From CAZJDM01 sp964544765 (GTDB taxonomy: Bacteria > Bdellovibrionota_B > Oligoflexia > CAYFLR01), in contig CAZJDM010000010.1 in assembly GCA_964544765.1 (NCBI GenBank), forward strand, positions 1 through 48,198: a DNA stretch of 48,198 nt, read 5' to 3'. The notes beneath the pieces were generated by a model. It saw only the letters and a list, made by a program, of their open reading frames with translations, had not been told where the DNA came from and searched no databases. The position numbers were made by a program, and so were the translations under genes. This document shows positions 44,477-48,198 of this stretch, piece after piece. Numbering within the stretch: position 1 is the stretch's first letter; each line of letters starts with the position of its first letter.

Positions 44477-44969
44477 GTGAACCTCCTAAATTTCTTTTTA
44501 ATAAAGTCCCTTTAGTTTGCGAAGATGTTTTATTAATTTGATTAAAAACCTTCATTTCAAGTTTTTTCATTGTATCAAAATCTTTAGTGGATCTTTCATG
44601 GTCATAACCTAATAAATGCAAGATTCCATGAATAAGTAAAAGATCTATTTCCGATTTTATGGTGTTTTTATAGATTTTAGCGTTTTTTCTTAAAGTATCA
44701 ACCGAAATAACAATATCCCCCAATAGATGAGAATTAGGGAAGGAACCGCCTTCTTGCTGGCTAAACGACAAAATATCAGTTGATTTATTAATTTTCCGAT
44801 AGGTTCGATTTAATAAACGGACCTGCTTATCGTCGGTGAAGAGAATTGATAATTCGTATTGTTGCTTTTTAAGTATGGATAAAATGCGTTTTACCTGGTC
44901 TGCAAGGTTATATTTATTTATGGGAAAGTATTTATAATCACAGGATATTACTACGTTTTTCTTCATCAA
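44463..44969 (-). CDS. ybeY: Endoribonuclease YbeY (rRNA maturation)
   Basis: 168 aa with the zinc-binding HGILHLLGYDHE motif and the preceding ADRILLN-type region (VRLLNRTYRKINKSTDILSF, GDIVIS). Functions in 16S rRNA 3' processing and ribosome quality control. Directly coupled to the CorC-type gene by a 14-bp overlap. Confidence 0.94.
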   Translation of the reverse strand: MMKKNVVISCDYKYFPINKYNLADQVKRILSILKKQQYELSILFTDDKQVRLLNRTYRKINKSTDILSFSQQEGGSFPNSHLLGDIVISVDTLRKNAKIYKNTIKSEIDLLLIHGILHLLGYDHERSTKDFDTMKKLEMKVFNQINKTSSQTKGTLLKRNLGGSLVHH

Positions 44970-45365
44970 TTAGTACCACTGCATATTTTGAGCCTGTTAG
45001 ATAATCTAGATAAATAAAAACTATGATTAAAACGTAGATTTTGATCGAAGCTATGATTAGATTGATATTTTAAATGATGGTATTTAATATGAATTATATA
45101 AAAGGAAAAATCTCTTATCAATTGATTCGAGTAATAATCCTGTTCGTGATAGTCGTCCAACTAGCGTCCTTAAACAGTTACAACCAATATGGAAGGTACT
45201 TTACCTCCCCCACCTGCCTGTTCATTATAGCAAATGCATTATATTTTACAATAAATTTTTCAGGCCCATTTGATTACCTGGAATTACCTGGATTTACCCA
45301 TTGACAAAAGTGAATTTTTGTCAGAAATTCCAATGTCATGAACATAGGAGGAAGGGGTAAGGTAT
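44970..45365. other. 396-bp intergenic with one hairpin
   Basis: No gene I can defend. Two overlapping frames (45160-44966 minus, 45074-45304 plus) have no ribosome binding site. The plus one encodes one hydrophobic helix. A perfect 8-bp hairpin, TGACAAAA/TTTTGTCA, lies at 45302-45323; a consensus TTGACA at 45301 overlaps it. Confidence 0.5.
45302..45323. promoter_or_regulatory. Hairpin overlapping a -35-like TTGACA
   Basis: TGACAAAA (45302-45309) and TTTTGTCA (45316-45323) form an 8-bp perfect stem with a 6-nt loop, 43 bp before the deformylase-SEC-C start. TTGACA at 45301-45306 fits a -35 box, but no good -10 follows at 16-18 bp. It could be an operator or weak terminator. Confidence 0.4.
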
Positions 45366-45884
45366 ATGACCGAAAAACAAAATGCTTCTTTGATTGTCAC
45401 TGATGAAAAACAATTAGCCAAAACGAGTAAAAAATGCAGTAACTCAAAGCAAACACTGGCAAAATTATGGGATGCGTTAGAAAAAACACCAGATTGTATT
45501 GGCTTAGCAGCTAATCAAATAGGCATCCAAGAAAAAGTTATTGTTATCAAATTTAAGGATGTAGATGAAAAGGAAGTCAAAGAAGAATTTGTCAATCCAG
45601 TAATTGTTAAACAGTCAACTACCAATATTGGTCAACCGGAAACCTGCCTATCATATCCTAATATGCCCGAAATATTAGTTATGAGACCCGAATGGGTAAC
45701 CGTAAAAGATGATCTAGCAAAACAACGAAAACTAACAGGCTACTTGGCACGTATATTTTTACATGAATTTGATCATTTTAAAGGTGGATGCGGAGTACTA
45801 ACCGCTTCTCAAGCAGTTAAAGTTGGACGAAATGATCCGTGTCCTTGTGAATCAGGCAAGAAATTTAAAAAATGCTGCGGTTAA
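45366..45884 (+). CDS. Peptide-deformylase-like protein fused to SEC-C zinc finger
   Basis: 172 aa. Deformylase motif 1 IGLAANQIG (45-53), motif 2 ETCLS with Cys94 (usually EGCLS), motif 3 HEFDH (133-137), so the metal site Cys/His/His and catalytic Glu134 are present. Residues about 154-171 are a SEC-C zinc motif (GRNDPCPCESGKKFKKCCG), normally at the end of SecA or other proteins. Deformylase removes formyl groups from nascent chains. The fusion may target it to the ribosome or SecB. It could be an extra deformylase or act on another substrate. Confidence 0.82.
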   Translation: MTEKQNASLIVTDEKQLAKTSKKCSNSKQTLAKLWDALEKTPDCIGLAANQIGIQEKVIVIKFKDVDEKEVKEEFVNPVIVKQSTTNIGQPETCLSYPNMPEILVMRPEWVTVKDDLAKQRKLTGYLARIFLHEFDHFKGGCGVLTASQAVKVGRNDPCPCESGKKFKKCCG

Positions 45885-45944
45885 AATTTGAAATACAATA
45901 CTTAACTGTATGAATAGAACTTAAGATGCCATTGTGAATGGGCT

Positions 45945-46391
45945 TTAAATTTGAACCATACAGTTCAAATTCTGGATAACTTGTTCAACCTTTAGTTCTC
46001 CACTAAGAATTTGAAAAATATCCGTGTTATCTTGAATATCATTAGATAGTAGGTTCTGCTTACGAAAGTCTGATGGTGATATTTCATATATTTTCCGAAA
46101 AACTCTAGAAAAATGAGCACTACTAGAAAAACCACATGAGAAAGCAATATCTGTTAATGAGCACTCTGGAATTAAAGCAATATATTCGTATGCAAGTTGA
46201 ATACGAAATAGCCATAACCAACGGACGGGAGAGTATCCCAGATTTTTTTTGAAAATTCTGCAAAGTTGAAAGGAACTCACTCCTGCAACCTCTGCAAGAT
46301 CTTCTAGGGTAATTTCTTCAGCAAATTCTTCAGTAATGTGATTAATAACTTTAGATATAACTACATTGTTATTTGTTGACAAGCTCTCCAT
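45945..46391 (-). CDS. AraC-family transcription regulator (short)
   Basis: 148 aa from ATG 46391 (AAAGGA about 6 bases upstream; a longer frame reaches 46481). It contains just the double helix-turn-helix: first LEDLAEVAGVSSFQLCRIFKK, second DIAFSCGFSSSAHFSRVFRKIYEISP, with no sensor domain. It probably needs a partner or acts as a simple DNA-binding protein. Convergent with the deformylase gene. Confidence 0.88.
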   Translation of the reverse strand: MESLSTNNNVVISKVINHITEEFAEEITLEDLAEVAGVSSFQLCRIFKKNLGYSPVRWLWLFRIQLAYEYIALIPECSLTDIAFSCGFSSSAHFSRVFRKIYEISPSDFRKQNLLSNDIQDNTDIFQILSGELKVEQVIQNLNCMVQI

Positions 46392-46683
46392 GCTTTTTCC
46401 TTTCATTAGATTTGATAATTTTCTTGGAATTCTGAAGCAATTTATATGCCAACTCAGTAATACAAAGATACCAAGGAACACACTTTTGAGTTAAAATGAC
46501 GAGTAAAATATTGAAACTTATTTAGTTTAATTTGTTTACTAAAAGTACCACCGAAAAAGTATAGTACTGCTAAAACAAACCAAGTTTAGGTGTTTTATTA
46601 AAATTGCAGAAATAAAAAAATATATCTTTAGTGTAATTTTATTGAGGGTTGAAGATTGAAGTCTATTTAGTCTATAATAATGT

Positions 46684-46908
46684 TTAAGTTAATTTAATTT
46701 GCAAATTTTTATATTTTTTCAGATATTTTTCATATAATAGTGTTGCTTGTTTAGTTTGCTGGCGTTTAACATGAGAGCGTATTAACGTTTTTACTGCAAA
46801 CTCATGAATATTTGAAGTATCTGAATATTGAATTGCCTGCTTTATAACGGTATCAACTTTCTTATTAGAAAGACTTCTTTTCTTTTTTTTTGATTCTGAT
46901 CGATACAT
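46684..46908 (-). CDS. Small basic protein, unknown
   Basis: 74 aa, lysine-rich (YRSESKKKKRSLSNKKVD) then a helical region (IQYSDTSNIHEFAVKTLIRSHVKRQQTKQATLLYEKYLKKY). No known family. Lies between the AraC gene and the HEAT gene on the same strand. Confidence 0.4.
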   Translation of the reverse strand: MYRSESKKKKRSLSNKKVDTVIKQAIQYSDTSNIHEFAVKTLIRSHVKRQQTKQATLLYEKYLKKYKNLQIKLT

Positions 46909-47076
46909 TGTTTATACTCCGGTAAAATCTTATAATAACAAAACTATTTAAGCATAACAAAGTACTCTTAAAAAAACTTGTCCATAATTGCACTTACTAT
47001 AATTTTAAACAAAAAAGTACAGCAGTAGACTCTATAAGAAAGGAGCAAAATCGATAATACACCACCACAGTAGTGG

Positions 47077-47460
47077 TTATGGCATAGTAACGACACTCGC
47101 TAGGAAATACCGGGCTGCTTTTTTTACGTCTGGGTTTGAATCTCTTTCTGACAGTTGCTTAATACCTGGCAAAATCTTAGGAAAATCTTTTTGGAACTTT
47201 TTTAAGTAGTTTAATAAAGCGCTTCGTACGAGAGCAGATTTATCCTCTATCATCCTTTGAACCTGCATATCAATGTATTCCTGAGATGGTTTTCTTAATA
47301 TTAAAGCTTTAGCAGCCTCCAAGCGAACCCATTTATTAGGATCGTTTGATAGATGTTTGTTGATGATTTCATCTGCTTCATTATCATCCACAAATCTTAA
47401 GGAGTATACTAATTCAGCTTTTTCAAGGCCCGAGGCTTCTTTGATGTATTTATGATACAT
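47077..47460 (-). CDS. Small HEAT-repeat protein
   Basis: 127 aa made of HEAT-like helical pairs (DPNKWVRLEAAKALILRKP, DKSALVRSALLNYLKKF, DSNPDVKKAARYFLASVV). No catalytic motif. Lies just past the right end of the IS607 remnant. Possible scaffold; function unknown. Confidence 0.65.
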   Translation of the reverse strand: MYHKYIKEASGLEKAELVYSLRFVDDNEADEIINKHLSNDPNKWVRLEAAKALILRKPSQEYIDMQVQRMIEDKSALVRSALLNYLKKFQKDFPKILPGIKQLSERDSNPDVKKAARYFLASVVTMP

Positions 47461-47498
47461 TTCTATATTTTCTTGTAACCGTTCCTAAAAACCTACTC

Positions 47499-47596
47499 AA
47501 ACCTACCTAAATAGGTTTAAACATCGATGGGCGAACAGCTGTCCCATCTAGCGCCAAGGATTCACACCTTGGTTCCACAAGTCTTAGATACTAAGA
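47499..47596 (-). ncRNA. Structured region like TnpB omega-RNA scaffold
   Basis: Four perfect stems in about 100 bases: AAACCTA/TAGGTTT (47499-47505 with 47512-47518), GATGGG/CCCATC (47526-47531 with 47543-47548), CCAAGG/CCTTGG (47554-47559 with 47567-47572, overlapping the ORF stop), and TCTTAG/CTAAGA (47582-47587 with 47591-47596). Position at the 3' end of the tnpB part and into the element end is where IS605/IS607-family guide-scaffold RNAs lie. That it is transcribed or functional is not shown. Confidence 0.45.
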
Positions 47597-48134
47597 TCTC
47601 ACCATAAGATTTATACTTTTGGAGGATAAAACCTGTGGCATCCTGTAAAGATCGCCAATTGTAAAAAATATGATGACCTTTTTTCTTAATCACCTTATCT
47701 TTACATATTAAAGACCAGCTCTTCCATACGTGCTGATGAGCCATCTTTGCAAGTGGCTCACAGGCGTTATGGGCCGGGACCTTTTCTTTATATCTTTGAG
47801 CACGTCTGGCAATTGCCATGGCAGCACTCTCATGGGGAGTTATACCGTACCTGCCCATGAATTTTGCTTTGCCTATTATCGAAGTAAAGTCATTTCGCTG
47901 ATCATGCCCAGATTCTCGCGCATAACAAACGGTTACATCTTGGTTATCACTTACACCCTGAATTAAATCCTGTAACACATTTAGATTATAACGACGATGA
48001 TCACCTAAGGTACGACAAGCAGGAATTAAACGTTTTTCTTTTTCCCATCTACGAAGTGTTGATATTGAAACTCCTAAAACAGCACTTGCTTCTCCAATTG
48101 ACACTAACATCACAATATCCAGAATTAAATTCAT
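47562..48134 (-). pseudogene. TnpA-TnpB fusion remnant (IS607 type)
   Basis: 190-aa frame. Residues about 10-60 are a MerR-like helix-turn-helix (IGEASAVLGVSISTLRRWE) and residues 65-82 begin a serine recombinase (VCYARESGHDQRNDF, with the nucleophile Ser). After that the sequence switches to the C terminus of TnpB (GRYGITPHESAAMAIARRAQRYKEKVP...). The recombinase body and TnpB RuvC/zinc regions have been lost by deletion, so neither is active. The DNA-binding N terminus could still bind IS ends. Confidence 0.8.
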
Positions 48135-48146
48135 AATTAATTACAT

Positions 48147-48195
48147 TATAGTATTAAACTCTAATTTCTTTCTTTTTTACGACGATTTTAGGAGC
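48147..48195 (-). repeat. 49-bp inverted repeat, copy 2 (IS607 left end)
   Basis: Reverse complement of 6-54, identical over 49 bases. It lies upstream of the remnant transposase start and should carry its promoter and the recombination end. Three bases beyond it the window stops. Confidence 0.8.
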
Positions 48196-48198
48196 ACA

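Larger units (their letters stand above)
47486..48195 (-). mobile_element. Internally deleted IS607-family element
   Basis: An IS607-like remnant. The left end is the 49-bp repeat at 48147-48195. The right end is near TCCTAAAA at 47483-47490, inverted to TTTTAGGA at the left end. The single ORF joins a transposase (TnpA) start to a TnpB end, so both working enzymes are gone. Sequence hairpins after the ORF are kept. The element could be mobilised only by a complete copy elsewhere. Confidence 0.65.

Noticed and set aside
45074..45304. 76-aa plus-strand frame with one hydrophobic helix, and a 64-aa minus-strand frame overlapping it
   Set aside because: No ribosome binding site for either, AT-rich sequence gives hydrophobic residues by chance, and they overlap each other.

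Overview
The window is AT-rich bacterial chromosome from a Gram-negative organism. It encodes an outer-membrane FadL-type porin, a secretin, a GspC-like protein and a Tad-type CpaB/CpaC pair. The gene order rpsO-pnp-dut, a PocR/sigma-54 activator, a PilZ-type protein and a DUF6178-like protein all point to a deltaproteobacterium-like lineage (Desulfobacterota, Myxococcota, Bdellovibrionota or SAR324). I cannot place it more precisely from sequence alone. No rRNA, tRNA or CRISPR array was found.

Layout. 1-54: a 49-bp sequence repeated inverted at the other end of the window. 235-3905: three-gene nucleotide-sugar and glycosyltransferase operon. 3898-7771 (minus): HU gene, HEAT-repeat protein, purN, purM. 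7909-10355: rpsO and pnp, followed by the native dut gene. 10662-16731: a 6.06-kb Tn554-like transposon inserted in dut. 16919-18071: decayed genes. 18133-21138: Cdd1-like small protein, hybrid histidine kinase, hexapeptide acyltransferase. 21422-24833 (minus): transpeptidase, GspC-like protein and alanine racemase operon. 24992-26584: PocR/sigma-54 regulator. 26714-33992: uncharacterised envelope proteins, a polyprenol-phosphate mannosyltransferase-like enzyme and an exported agmatine-deiminase-family enzyme. 34048-35874: lepA. 36039-38839: CpaC/CpaB and two small pilin-like proteins. 39013-46391: DUF6178-like protein, PilZ protein, FadL porin, CorC/YbeY, deformylase-SEC-C fusion, AraC regulator. 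46684-48195: two small genes and an internally deleted IS607-family element.

The most striking system is the transposon in dut. The host dUTPase gene is cut inside catalytic motif 3 (Gly-Thr-Ile-Asp-Ser | Asp-Phe-Arg-Gly) at a GATTCA hexamer now present at both element ends. The ends carry an 11-bp imperfect terminal inverted repeat. The element encodes three tyrosine recombinases and a TnpC-like protein, and the first gene of that operon is a complete, foreign-looking (gammaproteobacterial-type) dut. It therefore appears to break an essential gene and supply the replacement itself. Its own dut reads GATAGC where the host reads GATTCA, so it lacks the core at the equivalent site. The split host dut has also lost one base in an A-run, so precise excision would no longer restore it: the host now depends on the element.

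Most other genes are ordinary housekeeping or envelope genes. Several gene pairings (transpeptidase/GspC-like/Alr, exported deiminase plus membrane protein, deformylase plus SEC-C) deserve a second look.
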